A DNA stretch of 64,000 nt. Origin: Mycogone perniciosa (Eukaryota; Ascomycota; Sordariomycetes; Hypocreales; Hypocreaceae). The stretch is from assembly GCA_025331125.1 (NCBI GenBank), contig JAOALB010000090.1, positions 124,001 to 188,000 of the forward strand, given 5' to 3'. Positions within the stretch are counted from its first letter, which is position 1. Each line of letters begins with the position of its first letter. Positions 21,144 to 32,334 of this stretch are shown here, in pieces. The notes below the pieces were generated by a model. The model did not search any database, was not told where the DNA came from, and saw only the letters and a program-made list of their open reading frames with translations. The position numbers and the translations under genes were made by a program.

Positions 21144-22241
21144 ATGGAGGGAACTCCCTTTGCCAAAGAACTGAGCATTGCTTTCGCTGTTCTGCAAAAA
21201 GCTGCTAAATTGAGCCAACTCATCATCGCCTCCCACGACAAAGGCGTCATCTCCAAAGCCGACCTCAGCCCCGTCACCATTGCTGATTTTGCCGTTCAAG
21301 CGCTCCTCATTGCCACTTTCAAGGATGCCTTCCCAGAGGATCGATTCGTCGGTGAGGAGGACGCTTCCGACTTGAGGGCCAATGAGCAGTTGCTGGAGCG
21401 TGTGTGGGAGCTGCTCGCTCGCATTGCTGCTGCTGATCAGGAGGATCAGAATGAGAAGGGCCTGTGCAAGTTCCCCGAGACGAGGGAGCAGATGTGCGAT
21501 CTCATTGACCAAGCTGGAATGAGCTCTCCCGGAGGAGAAGGATCGGGCCGAGTCTGGGTGTTTGATCCCATTGACGGAACGAAGACGTACGTCAGGGGTG
21601 AACTCTACGCCATCAACATCGGCCTCGTCATCGATGGAAAACAAGCCCTCGGTGCAATTGCTGCTCCCAACATGTCCATCAACCACAAGGGCCCCCTTGA
21701 CAACACGGATCTCGACCCCTCTGGCGAAGGCTGCATCATGTACGCCATCAAGTCTCACGGGGCATTCATCCGCCCAATGCTCGGCGACGGTCCATCTCGG
21801 AAACTGAGCCCCCAGCCCACCAATCTCAGCCTCGATGACATCCGCTTCGTCACTTGCACCAGCATTGTAGACTCCAACCTCGACGGCATCCACGAAATCG
21901 TCGCTTCTCGCCTCTCCGTCCCTTTCCCTGGCTGCGACCTTGTCGCCTGGGTCCTCCGCTGGGCCTCCCTAGCTCTCGGCCACGGCAACACCACCGTCTG
22001 GGTGTACAAGCGTCGTGATCGCTACGCCAAGGCTTGGGACCACGCAGGCTCTATGCTGCTGTTCGAGGAGACCGGAGGCAAAATCACGGACATCCATGGC
22101 AAGGACATTGACTTGGCAGCGGGCAGGAAGTTGAGTGCCAACTTTGGCTTTGTTGCTGCGCCGGCGGACATCCACGGCAAGGTCTTGGAGCTTGTGCATC
22201 AGGTTTTGAAGGACCAGGGCAGACATGAGTTTTTGGAGTAG
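21144..22241 (+). CDS. 3'(2'),5'-bisphosphate nucleotidase, HAL2/Met22 type
   Basis: Single-exon gene for a 365-residue protein. The ATG at 21144 (context CGCCATGG) starts MEGTPFAKELSIAF, the usual N-terminus of fungal HAL2 proteins; the upstream in-frame extension looks like leader. Metal-site motifs of the lithium-sensitive phosphatase superfamily are present: GEED at residues 70-73, DPIDGT at 141-146, and WDHAGSMLLFEETGGKITD near residue 300. The enzyme hydrolyses 3'-phosphoadenosine 5'-phosphate and related compounds. This clears the by-product of sulfate assimilation, and in yeast it is a target of sodium and lithium toxicity. Confidence 0.93.
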   Translation: MEGTPFAKELSIAFAVLQKAAKLSQLIIASHDKGVISKADLSPVTIADFAVQALLIATFKDAFPEDRFVGEEDASDLRANEQLLERVWELLARIAAADQEDQNEKGLCKFPETREQMCDLIDQAGMSSPGGEGSGRVWVFDPIDGTKTYVRGELYAINIGLVIDGKQALGAIAAPNMSINHKGPLDNTDLDPSGEGCIMYAIKSHGAFIRPMLGDGPSRKLSPQPTNLSLDDIRFVTCTSIVDSNLDGIHEIVASRLSVPFPGCDLVAWVLRWASLALGHGNTTVWVYKRRDRYAKAWDHAGSMLLFEETGGKITDIHGKDIDLAAGRKLSANFGFVAAPADIHGKVLELVHQVLKDQGRHEFLE

Positions 22242-22594
22242 AGGCGTTGGGATAGATGGGTATGGGTGGACGCATACTCAATTCTGCAAAGAAAGTCACT
22301 ATAGAACTTGGTAATCCTATAGAATCGCGGGTACTAGAAAAAGAAATAGACTTGCCTACGGCACGGTTAGGGATTTGCAAAACTGACTTGACATGATGAA
22401 TTCATCGTGAACTGTCACTGTCTAATGCGCATTGCCTCGTCATATCATGATGTCAAACGTCATTAAACAACCTTAGCCCTCTTGAACGCATCACAAAAAC
22501 CGCCAATTACCCAGTGCATCCAGGTTGTCCTGTACATCCCCGTCCAGCCGTTAGCTACAGGTCTCCACTCAACCGGGACAATGGGGTAGAATCA
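22242..22594. other. convergent 3' region, no gene
   Basis: HAL2 and the epimerase gene end toward each other here. Only 3' untranslated sequence is expected, and no gene is seen. Confidence 0.5.
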
Positions 22595-23611
22595 TCACTT
22601 CGTGTACACTCTATGCGCCTCCGCATGATATCCTTTCATCCCAACTTGGGCAGCCAGTTCGCTTCGCCACTCTTCGCCTCGGGCGAGCTTCTCAATCGTG
22701 CTCGCAAAGGTGTACTTGGGCTGCCAGCTTAGCTCGCGGACCGCCTTGCTGGAGTCGTACACCCTGTCGATTCGGCCGAGATACTTCCATTCCTTCTGCT
22801 TGAACACCTCCGCAGTGGCGGGGACAACCTTGTTGAGGACCGATTCAGGGCTTTGATCTAGAGCAGTGAGTGTCTCCGGGTCATTGGGGAAGGGGGGCGG
22901 CGCGCTGATGATGTACTTCGCCCAACGGATCTCCTTGGCCTTGTTCATGGCACAGACAGCAGCCGAGACGATGTCCTCAAAGTCGCAGCGACGGTACGCC
23001 ATCTCCAAAACCTTCAGATTCTCGTCGCCCATCGAGTTGCGTCTCTCATCGTCGTCATCCTCCTCGTTGAAGAAGCGGCTTGTGCGGAGAACCAGGATGG
23101 GCATGTTGGTCTGCTTGTGGACGAGATAACAAATGTCCTCGGCGGCCACCTTGGTCACGCCATAGATGTTCTTGGGAACGGGCGTGACAGTCTCGTCGAT
23201 CCAGACAGCGGGCGAGCCGGGCTTGGGACTGAGAGCCGCGCCGAAACTGCTAGTGGTGCTAAAGAAGACGAAGCTCTCGATCTGAGTGCCCAGCTTGGCA
23301 GCCTCCTCGAGCAGGGCAAGGGTGCCCGCAATGTTGGTCTGGACAAAGTCATCCTTGGCATGGCTCTCAACATGAGGCTTGTGCAGCGTCGCAGTGTGGA
23401 TGATGTGCTTGATGGGATGCTCCTGGAAAATGCTGGCGATCAGAGTCCGATCAGTAATCGACCCGACATAGCGAGTTGAGGGGGAGGATTTGACATCAAT
23501 GCCAACGGGATTGAAGCCCAACGACGGCAAGGTGAGCATGAGAGCCGTGCCCATATGGCCAGACGAGCCTGTGACGAGCACATCGTGAACAGCCATTCTC
23601 GGGAGTTGCAT
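22595..23611 (-). CDS. NAD-dependent epimerase/dehydratase (extended SDR)
   Basis: Single-exon gene for a 338-residue protein; an in-frame ATG at 23596 is an equally good start. The nucleotide-binding motif TGSSGHMG (residues 14-21) fits the TGxxGxxG pattern of extended short-chain dehydrogenases. The catalytic region shows FFSTTSSFG (Ser) and NIYGVTKVAAED (YxxxK). Conserved HTATLHKPHVESH follows the cofactor domain. The C-terminus contains GRIDRVYDSSKAVRELSW, typical of sugar-nucleotide epimerase relatives. It probably acts on a sugar nucleotide or a similar metabolite in the cytosol; the substrate is not predictable. Confidence 0.85.
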   Translation of the reverse strand: MQLPRMAVHDVLVTGSSGHMGTALMLTLPSLGFNPVGIDVKSSPSTRYVGSITDRTLIASIFQEHPIKHIIHTATLHKPHVESHAKDDFVQTNIAGTLALLEEAAKLGTQIESFVFFSTTSSFGAALSPKPGSPAVWIDETVTPVPKNIYGVTKVAAEDICYLVHKQTNMPILVLRTSRFFNEEDDDDERRNSMGDENLKVLEMAYRRCDFEDIVSAAVCAMNKAKEIRWAKYIISAPPPFPNDPETLTALDQSPESVLNKVVPATAEVFKQKEWKYLGRIDRVYDSSKAVRELSWQPKYTFASTIEKLARGEEWRSELAAQVGMKGYHAEAHRVYTK

Positions 23612-24196
23612 AGCTACTGATGGCGTTCTTGATTCTGTGATTGTGACCGTGCTCTGATGGAGTTGTCAAAGAGCGGAATTTTGGGGAACGTGAAAAATAA
23701 ACAAAAACAGAGGGAAGTTTTCGCCTGCGGAGCTTTGAGAGTTGAAGGAAATTTGATGGCAGCTGTCAAGGTCTGTCAGTTGTTCCGTATCTGTCAGATA
23801 AGATCGGTCTCTAGAAATCGGGTACGTAAGGAAGGGAAGGAAACCATCGATCATACAGTGATATCTAGGTTAGTAGATATACACAATATAGTGTAATAGA
23901 GTGAAGTCCAGGCGCCTGGAATGGACTGTCGTTGTAATATGTGTTGTAATATGTGTTCAGATTGACTACTAGGGGTCTCACATTCGACGGGTAATATTTG
24001 TATTAGGGCCTTCTCCGTTTTGGGTCCGGTGAGCTGAGCTGAGTGATTCGGCGAATGAGTCAGGAATCAGGAGCAACTCACATTGACCTACACTAAAGCC
24101 AAGAGCCATCTATGATGCGAGAAACATGTGAGTAGTAATGAGGGCCGGCGCTGCGGCGTCTGTACCGAATCCATTGCAACAAAACTTTCCTCTTTT
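23612..24196. other. intergenic, no gene recognised
   Basis: Contains the promoter of the epimerase gene and the 3' side of the neighbouring hypothetical gene. No further coding pattern seen. Confidence 0.45.
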
Positions 24197-25072
24197 TCAA
24201 ACATTCTGGATCCGCACTCGGATCACGATGCCCCACCCTGTCCGGGTCTCCCAGATGCCAAGCTCGTTTTCCCTCCTAAACGTGACTTCTTCGGCCTTGG
24301 CCGACATCGTCGCTCTGTTGCCCAGCTGCTGAGTTGTGGAACCTGATGGCGAAGCTAGTGTCGTTGGTTGGCCTTGGAGAGATCTCGATTTCTCAGTAGG
24401 TTCGTTCCTCTTGAAGAGGCTCCAACGGCTTGCCTTTTTGCCCGCCTTTTCCTGCACCTCCTCGCGCACATTGACCATTGGACGGCTGTTTAAACTGGCA
24501 GATGGTTCTGGCTGCAAATGACGTGCGAGTCGGCGAGCCATGACCTCGTTCTCCCACCAAAGGGTTGGTCCGGATTGCGAACTCGGTCGATCCGACTCAT
24601 CGGCTTGCCAGCCTGAGCTGTCGAAGCCTTTGTTCGCTTGGGATGGTTTTCGATCACCGGTCATCTTGGATTCTTCAATAACCCGAATCAACTTCCTAAC
24701 TTCACCCCGGCGTTTGTCATCCTCGTCGCTCAACTGCCACTCCTTGCCCACAGCTCCGTCCGGTATTATAGTCGCTTCCACGAGCGTTGGCGGTGGATGA
24801 ATCCCAGAAATAGAGAATAAGAGGTCCTCGACATACGGAACCACGAGGGAAAGGACGTAGCCGTCACGCTCATCCCGAGCCGAGGTGCGGGCAGCTTGTT
24901 CAGCGGCTATTTGAGAATGAAGGCTGGCTAGTTGGGACGAGAAGAGGGAAGACTGGGAATATGGTACAGAAGAGCTGCCTTGTGGTGATGAGTAATTAGC
25001 AGATAGTCCAGCTGCTGGAGAGTAGGGAGGTGGGAGATCCTCGTTGGACAAGCAGTCATCGCGATTAGACAT
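24197..25072 (-). CDS. hypothetical protein with N-terminal PY motif
   Basis: Single-exon gene for a 291-residue protein. It starts MSNRDDCLSNEDLPPPYSP, giving an LPPPYSP motif that could bind WW domains of Rsp5/Nedd4-type ubiquitin ligases. A helical stretch follows at about 45-90 (SSQLASLHSQIAAEQAARTS, then YVLSLVVPYVEDLLFSISG), then Ser/Gln-rich, probably disordered sequence with basic patches (KKASRWSLFKRN). The final 25 residues are again structured in appearance. I recognise no catalytic domain. The order of a PY motif, a coiled helix and a disordered tail suggests an adaptor. The coding assignment is reasonably firm because the frame is long and the composition is protein-like. Confidence 0.65.
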   Translation of the reverse strand: MSNRDDCLSNEDLPPPYSPAAGLSANYSSPQGSSSVPYSQSSLFSSQLASLHSQIAAEQAARTSARDERDGYVLSLVVPYVEDLLFSISGIHPPPTLVEATIIPDGAVGKEWQLSDEDDKRRGEVRKLIRVIEESKMTGDRKPSQANKGFDSSGWQADESDRPSSQSGPTLWWENEVMARRLARHLQPEPSASLNSRPMVNVREEVQEKAGKKASRWSLFKRNEPTEKSRSLQGQPTTLASPSGSTTQQLGNRATMSAKAEEVTFRRENELGIWETRTGWGIVIRVRIQNV

Positions 25073-26146
25073 GATGTTTTTTTGGCGTGGCGGTTACCGA
25101 TCTGGCAGAATAATGACTCAATTTTGGTTCAAGATGGGAGACGAAGGCTTCAAGTACAATATGCAGTTGGAATAAACCAGATAACGGCTCCTGAGGCTAT
25201 ACAATAGAGCGAGGTAACCGTGGCCTCACAATGGCGAATCGGACGGATCAAGACAGGTGGGAAGATGCTGCAGCTTTCCGCGTTCAGCCCTTTAAGACGA
25301 CAATGATGGGGGGCGGCTTTGATCACTACACTTGTAACCGAACAAGCAGCTGAGAATGACAAGGCTGACTTGAATGCAACGTGACGAGGCGCAGCTGAGG
25401 ATGAGGTTCACAAATCACAGTCGAAGGATGACGATGTCGGAATATCGTTGTGGCGCGTCCACGTGCAGAAAATTGTTGGTTCTGACATCTGCACAGGTCC
25501 CTTTAGGGGGTTCTGGCCGCAGCGCTAGGCGCTTCAGGGCATCTGCGCAGCCTGTCAGGCCCTAAACCCTTCTGCTGAATCCATCAGACACAACCATCAG
25601 AGTTGACATGTCATGTCTGATGAGCCTCCTAGTTTCTACGTTTATGCATATTTATAGGATATTTCATCAATGAACATTTTATTTTATGTTATGAAGCTTT
25701 TTTATCTCTCAATGACTAGTTTTGTGCTGTGAGTCCTCAAATCGCTTAGATCAGAGAATACGGCACTGATTTTTTTAATGGATTTCAGGGTAACCCGTGG
25801 ACTCAGTTGGCCACCACATGAACAGAACAAACATCAGATGATGCATATGATGGCATTTATATAATAAACTTCCAAGGGATTTTCACGGTAACGGAATCTC
25901 GGTTGACTGGTGATGTAGCCGGAAGGGTGGTGTGTCTTTAGGATACAAAACAAAGTGTGGAGTAGACATCAATGATGTTTATCATCATCATCAACATCAT
26001 CATCAGCTTCACATGCAAACAAGGGACGTTTTGGCATTCTACCAACTTGGCTACGTTGCCACTCAATGAACCCACCCCAATATCCCCCAACATCTCCAAT
26101 AGAAGCACTCGATCAAATGAACACCCCCTTCGCACTTGATACACTT
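25073..26146. other. intergenic with ATC trinucleotide run
   Basis: No gene recognised. It contains an ATCATCATCATCAACATCAT-type trinucleotide run at about 25978-26006 and AT-rich stretches. Confidence 0.5.
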
Positions 26147-27367
26147 TTAAAAAGGACCATCCCAGTCAACGACATCGTATGGGAACCGACGAGGCAGATC
26201 TTTCCAAGACCCGAACTGGCAGAACAACACACACATTGCGTCATCATCCTTGGACCTTGTTCCTTCATAATACTCATACCTCGTGTCAGAACCAAGAATA
26301 AAAATTTGTCGAAGCTTTGGAGAGGCGTTGCTGATGCGATGAATTAGCCTAGTGTACCAAATGTGCATCTGCTGCGTGGTAGGTCGATGTTCAGCATGCG
26401 AGATGGGAATGCTATCCTTTTTAAGATTGAATGCTAGGTGCCGGAGATTTTTCAATTCGTTCAGGGCGCGCATCGACTCTCCGAAAGCAATGTCCTATGA
26501 TTCCATCATCGTTAGTTCACTCTCAATGGGCCACAACTAGGGACAACTCAACTTACAAATGAAGCAGCATCACCGAAACCCCAGTTCCATCCCTTTATCG
26601 CCAGCCATTCGAGACCTTTGAAGTCTTTGGTGATTCGACCCAAAGTCACGGCGTCAATCGGGGAAATTCCGGCATTGGGCTTCCTGTCCTCCCAATCAAC
26701 ACTGAGGCGAAGCCTTTTGAGCTGTTTGTGATGTTTGGCTGCCATCTTGTATTGTGAACTGAAACCGCTGCACAGGAAAATCCCCTCTAGGATACCAGGG
26801 GAACATCTCTCAATTGCATTGCATGCAAGCTGGACATTACCATCGACGTGCAGGTGTGAGATGCGCCATCTGTCGGCGGAAGCCAAGAACTCGTTGAAGG
26901 TTCGCATCTGCTTTCTGGTCAGGCCATAGACATTGAGGTAGAGTACCCGTAGGTTTTTCATAGCTGGAATGGATTCGAGGATCTGAATAGGCAATGAGTC
27001 TTCATAGTCCGCGCTCGAACGATACACCCATACGGTTGCAGCCCTGATATGCGCAATCAGTAAACCAAAGAGAACAACAACGTAGATATGTATCCATCAA
27101 AATGAAAACCTACTTCATGAAGTCCCGGACGTCTACTAAACTATCATCTGCCCTGCGGAAGCGTAAGTGCTGCAAAGTCCGAGAAAGGGGCCGCTGGACA
27201 TTTCTGAAGAGAACCTTTTCGAACACTTTTGGGCCATTGAGCTCTCGGAAGCGTTTGGACACCAGGCTCAGCGCGGTCAAGCTCTTCTGATCCAGAAAAT
27301 ATTGAATGCCGGGCCACAACTTAGGCGGGAGCTTGTAGATGGGCGGAGGATGGCGTGTGAACGGCAT
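26147..27367 (-). CDS. F-box protein, three exons
   Basis: Model: exons 27367-27114, 27043-26557 and 26494-26147, giving 362 residues. Introns are 70 and 62 bp, with clear GT-AG ends and phases 2 and 0. The start at 27367 (MPFTRHPPPIYKLPPKLW) begins directly at an F-box: LPPKLWPGIQYFLDQKSLTA, then LVSKRFRELNGPKVFEKVLF. The rest has leucine-spaced patterns (NLRVLYLNVYGLTRKQMRTF, KQLKRLRLSVDWEDR, LKNLRHLAFNL) compatible with degenerate leucine-rich repeats. The protein would recruit targets to an SCF ubiquitin ligase. Fungal F-box/LRR proteins of this type are often lineage-specific. Confidence 0.78.
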
Positions 27368-28708
27368 ATTCGAATCGTTCTGTTGTTTCGGGTCTGAGGG
27401 TGGTGTGTCTGGAAATACAATCCCCCATGATCTTGAATGAACAAGAATGGGAGATTTCAGATGTTTTGGGGGAGAAGAGAGGAGAAGAGAAGAGAGGAGA
27501 GGGGAAGAAGGGATGACAGTTGGGATTTTTTGCCCCAACGGCTTCCTAATCCCTTGCCAGCTGTCAGCCTCAAGCACAGGACCACCAGCACTTTTACGCC
27601 CCAGAAGAGGTACACTTTAGGTGAGCGACTACCTGTTTTCTCGCTAAATCACTATGGTAACGAGTAAAGTTTCTCTCCCCTCTAGAGTCCCATGTGGTGC
27701 AATCTGCCTGAAGCCGCTTCTGCATCATGGGCTACCAACACGAACATTTCCCAGCAAACAACTCACCACAACGAATATCACCACTGGTGAATGCTTTGCT
27801 ATACGATTTTAGTGCACTGTAACAATAATCTTGCTAAGGTACCAGTTGTGAAGTAAGAAATGAGACGATTAATCGGTATATCTACTTTGTGCATCTACGT
27901 AGTGGCACCGACTCATATTGAAGCATTCCTGTTAACTGAAAGCTGTGGTAGATTCTGGTAATTCCTACAGCATGTTGACAGTAGTACCGCTACTTGAATG
28001 CTTACTCCGTATTCTGGCTCCGAAGTTTGCCCATCAAGATCTGCCCCTGACAGCCCAGTCACTTGATGGTCACCTGGCGTCCCACCACTTCACCTCCGCG
28101 ACACCTGTCAACACTCCAAAGACATATAATGTATAATTTACCGTCCCCTTTCAACAGCGAGTCACAAATGAAAGTGAATGGCGTAGTGGTTAGGGTGTAG
28201 AAGAACTCAGGGGGGTTCGACTTCACCACAGACCCTCGTCTTTTCGCGGAAGGGACTCTCAGACACGACCCCCAGCCCTGGCCTGCACATAGATGCCATC
28301 TCTATGGAAAAGCGGCGACCGAGCTGGGATCAGTTGCAAAGTAAGTACCCCAGCGAAAGCAGGGGCGCGCTGTAGCATCACCGCTGTATCCGGACAAGAG
28401 TGATGGCAGGGCGTTGAAGACGGCCCGGGGAACCGGGCCTCCTTTTTTTCGATATCGTGATATTATTATGGGTTTTAGCTCCTTTTTCTTTTGCCAACGT
28501 CCTGAGTTCAATTCTTTCTTTGCAGTGTTTTGATGCTCACCTTGTGTTCTTTCTTAGGTGTTACCATAGAATAATATATTTGCAGATATGAATAATGCTT
28601 GGAGAAGTAAGAAGCGTAAACTTTTCAGGAAAATGCAATAGAACTGCCTGACAGTCTGCCTAAACTTATTACCTTCAATATAAGGCTGGTCTGATCCATG
28701 TCCGATCC
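27368..28708. other. intergenic at the boundary of the accessory region
   Basis: No gene recognised. A stretch near 28178-28240 has tRNA-like fragments (GTAGTGGTTAGGG and GGTTCGA) but no acceptor stem that pairs. It marks the change from the dense block on the left to the sparse region on the right. Confidence 0.45.
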
Positions 28709-30348
28709 TTATAAAGGGATATCCAACGACCCATCCGTTTGTAGGTATTTCTTTACCCCATAACGCTCGTTATCCAGCCTGTAGAATTTCTAGTAAGCTT
28801 TCACAATCCCAGTCTATGTTTGTTTTTTTCTCGACTTACGACCAACTCAGATTCCCAGTTATTGTGATTCTCATACCATCAAGGTAGCCCTCGATAGCCC
28901 TGTACGCATCTGAGTCTTCTTTGACCAGAGACAGGAGGGACGATGCGGCCTGGTTGAAGGCCTTGAGTGAGGTTTCGAACTCGATGATAAGCAAATCTAC
29001 AACCTCAGGCAGGTCCTTACCCGTCTCGTTCATCATCACGGGTATAAGGCTGCACAAACTGAAGTTCTGGTGCCAGAGTAAGGCTTTGCAATCATTATTT
29101 CGCTCGGTTAAACAGGTAAAGGTGGTACTTACTATCTCCTTCTTGAAGGAAACAATGTCATTCACGCTGAAAGGGAGCCCTCCGTTAGGATCATTGTATC
29201 TTTAGTCGCTCAGATATATGGTAAGATTCGACTGACTAGATGATGATGCGCATGGTCTCAAACCACACTGATGCCATCTCTGCAGTATCAAAGAGCTCTG
29301 ATGGAATACGGACGCCCATAAGGTAACTTTTTAATTTTGTCAATGTTTGCATCTCATAGTTTGCACCATGTGAACGGCATCTTCGCCCATTTGTGGCTTC
29401 CATCATGACCAGTTGGGAAATAAAGGGAGGGCAAGACTCACTCTATAATAGCAAAGTAAACCAAGCAGCCAGATTCACCTAGTCGTATGGGCCAATAGAC
29501 TTCTCGACTTGGAGGCAGCCTACCAGTGCGGTTGTACTCGTTGTGCTCGAGGCTGGAGCTCATATAGTGCTTTATCTCCTGGAGGAGTCGACAACACTGA
29601 GCCTTTGTAGCGTTATGACGGAAATGCTCACCAATGGCTTCGAACATAGCCGAGTAGCGCAAGGGTAGTTTGGGAGGCATAGATGTCTTGTCGCTATCTC
29701 CGAGACCCAGATGATAGGTAAGATAGTCAATAGCACGCCTGTTAGATTGCAAAATATCCGCCATTTGAGTAACATTCGATGGGTCAAGAGATGCCTCATC
29801 AATAGCATCATCCGAAACAAAGAGCCAGAGAGTCAAGGCCATGACAGCGGCCTGGCGTTCAAGTGAGGTATACGGGAACCACCTGGGAGAATTAATTAAA
29901 GAAACATGGACCCAAATTTTGCAATTTGGAGAACTTACCAGGTTATGAAGACTGGCACGTTGGCTTTGGCTATCTTCTCACAGATTCTCTGGTCCTGAAA
30001 CCATTCTGCTATCTGGCGGTCATGGATTTTCACCAACTCGTCACAGTTTGGGCTCGCTGGAGGTGCTGGAAAGTCTGCGAGGAGGGGCATCATGTTTGGG
30101 ACTCGAAGTCTTTTCCCATGAAGCTTCGCAGCAATAGTCTCTTGGGTTTTGCATTTGACCAATGATCCCCGTTGGTGGTGAGTAGACTTTTGTTCCAGGG
30201 CTATACATTCACACATAGAGTAAGTACTTTTCACCTAACATACGTGCAAAAGGGATAGTTGATCGTGACGAGATATTACGGAAAACATACCATCATCCCT
30301 ACTCTTCCGAAACGCCGATTGGAGTATGTTGGTATCACGAGAGGCCAT
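28709..30348 (-). CDS. class I terpene cyclase (sesquiterpene synthase-like)
   Basis: Seven-exon model: 30348-30291, 30200-29939, 29882-29442, 29326-29237, 29166-29133, 29066-28840 and 28778-28709, giving 393 residues. All introns are GT-AG and in phase. All class I terpene synthase signatures appear with the usual spacing. They are DDAID (DDxxD, residues 131-135), pyrophosphate-sensor Arg240, the NSE triad NDIVSFKKE (286-294), and the RY pair at 376-377. Arg240 is 46 residues before the NSE triad and RY is about 80 after it, which supports the intron choices. The enzyme would ionise a prenyl diphosphate with magnesium and cyclise it. Its size and single domain suggest farnesyl diphosphate as substrate. 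Exon 4 could start further upstream at an alternative AG, but that breaks the 46-residue spacing. Confidence 0.88.
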
Positions 30349-31476
30349 GGGATCGGATTCTAGACAGTGATGATGACTTGAAAGCTAGAGGAGTGATTTG
30401 CTATCCCTTTAGCGGAGTCGAACCCCTTTAAATACTTGGAGAGGGACCAAGGCACGCACCCATCACACATGCGTGACCAACACCACTGTGCATATGTCGT
30501 GAATTGCTATCACATTCAGAGCTTCGAGTGAGTATCTACTGGTAGTATTTCGCCTTGGCACCGTCAGTGGCTACCACATGATGTAAACGACTATCAGTAT
30601 ACATCAGCTTTACGAGATAACTCATCACACAATTCAAATGTCAGACAACATACGATTTTCATTCGCCATTATACTTCATCAGATCACGTTTACATACCTC
30701 CCAACTCAGGCCATTCTCCTTTGGGGGCATGATGCGACAAGAAGTGCCTTTAAAACCTAATTTTGTTTGTCGCAAACTTGTATGGAGTCAGAAATTCAGA
30801 AGGAGGCATTGGATAGCATACCAATCAATCTAGTTGAATGACGGGTGCTCCAAGACTCTAGGGAGACAGGGGAAGTGGGTGACATGAGTGGCTTCTCAGG
30901 GTATTATGTTAAAGTTGGCACTTCTACGATCGTTGCTATGCCTATAGAAAAAGCCCAGTCAATGCAGTGTCTCAAGCGGTCGCATTAAGAACCTTAAAAC
31001 CCAGGAAGTTATGCTGGAGAACTCCCTACTAATCAAAAATGTCATCATGGAATGTGCAAGATATCTGCATTGCCACGCAGGTGAATCTCATTGGCATGGA
31101 GAACTCTCATTGCTACGGATAGCTCTTACCCAGCGGTTGTTTACAATGGTATAATACCCTGCAAAATATTAAAGGCTCCAAATACTGTATCATTTATCAC
31201 TCAGTAGGGTATTTATGCCTTTTGCGATCCCCGTTGTATGGTCACCCGCTTTGGCTGTACCAATAGTACTCTTATCTTATGTGTGCGACGGTGTGTATTC
31301 TACAGTCGCGCCCCGTATTGGATGTTATTCACCATCTATTCATCATCTAGTCAAACTACCTCGTTTACTCAACTACCAGCAACGTATAGCGTATGGCGAA
31401 GTTGCACCTGATTGCCTTGGCTGGAGATGATTTCGGCTCCTCCTCACATTGAAAGAGAGTGAACTAGAATATCGAC
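30349..31476. other. intergenic, promoter side of terpene cyclase
   Basis: The region upstream of the terpene cyclase start and downstream of the secreted-protein gene. No coding pattern recognised. Confidence 0.5.
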
Positions 31477-32199
31477 TCAAAATCCCACCTTAACATTCCA
31501 CCCTGACGGAACTTGAGACAAGGTGAAGTTAACATGGCTCTTACAATTTCCGTATTCATACGGCTTGCCGACATCACCAGCTCCCGCCCCAGTCGTGTTG
31601 GTAGTAGGATTGTAAAAAGTTGCCTCCGTCTTGGGCAGATCCTTGCAGTCATGCTTTTTGCCGTCGTTCCACTTATAGTATTCGACAAATCCCACCTGCG
31701 TCGACTTGATGCCACCAGCTCCATCTGGGAGAGTCCACGATCCGATGTGCGTCTCCTGACCCGTGACACTGTCCACAAGTGTTCCCGACCAGGTGGTACC
31801 TGAAGTATTCTCAACGACGAGGTTCCACGTATGATTGTAGCTACCCTCAATATCCACAGCGCAACTGACTCCTGGACCACCATCGGCTCCTTGATGGCAG
31901 TTAGGGTCGGTTGATGTTGTGTTGGCTTGGAAAGATGAGAATACCCCATGGACAATGCTTTTGCCCTTGGAATCCGGTCTCGGCTGGATGCCAGTGTAGC
32001 CGACCTTGTTGATATTCTGAAAGTTGAATTGCTGAGCATAGTAATAGCCTGAGATATGATTTGCGTTGGCCATGTTGATAGGGAAGGTTATGTCCTTGAG
32101 GCCCCCACTGGGGCTCTTTGGAAATCGCCATTGATTGCCGACTAAGGCAAGGCAGGCAGTTGGGGCTAAGAATGCGAAGGTGACTGCTGTGTACTTCAT
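31477..32199 (-). CDS. secreted protein, DUF3472-like
   Basis: Single-exon gene for a 240-residue protein. It opens with a clear signal peptide (MKYTAVTFAFLAPTACLALV). The mature part begins with a beta-rich segment (ITFPINMANANHISGYYYAQ, GYTGIQPRPDSKGKSIVHGV), then four or more Cys residues (NCHQGADGGPGVSC, HDC, GNC), many N-glycosylation sites (NTT, NHT, NTS, NFT) and FVEYYKWNDG. The pattern resembles DUF3472 proteins, a beta-sandwich family of unknown function; the match is from pattern memory only. It lies 1.1 kb from the terpene cyclase on the same strand, but nothing ties it to terpene metabolism. Confidence 0.75.
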   Translation of the reverse strand: MKYTAVTFAFLAPTACLALVGNQWRFPKSPSGGLKDITFPINMANANHISGYYYAQQFNFQNINKVGYTGIQPRPDSKGKSIVHGVFSSFQANTTSTDPNCHQGADGGPGVSCAVDIEGSYNHTWNLVVENTSGTTWSGTLVDSVTGQETHIGSWTLPDGAGGIKSTQVGFVEYYKWNDGKKHDCKDLPKTEATFYNPTTNTTGAGAGDVGKPYEYGNCKSHVNFTLSQVPSGWNVKVGF

Positions 32200-32323
32200 C
32201 TTGGTGTTGGATATTCAGCTACAGAGAGTACTTGCTTGAGAGACCGTCGGGATTGGTAATTATGCTTCGATGTAAGGAGACTTGTTTGTTGCTGAGGATG
32301 GTGTGGCCCAGAGGATATCAGGT

Positions 32324-32334
32324 CTTTATATATT
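32324..32334 (-). promoter_or_regulatory. TATA-like element of the secreted-protein gene
   Basis: Reads AATATATAAAG on the minus strand, about 125 bp upstream of the ATG at 32199, a plausible distance for a fungal TATA box. Based on position and sequence only. Confidence 0.35.

Noticed and set aside
28178..28240. tRNA-like sequence containing GTAGTGGTTAGGG and GGTTCGA
   Set aside because: D-arm and T-arm fragments are present, but no acceptor stem pairs and the anticodon stem is missing. At best a tRNA fragment.
29327..29401. Alternative cyclase exon start giving about 20 extra residues
   Set aside because: Keeps the frame but breaks the 46-residue distance between the Arg sensor and the NSE triad.
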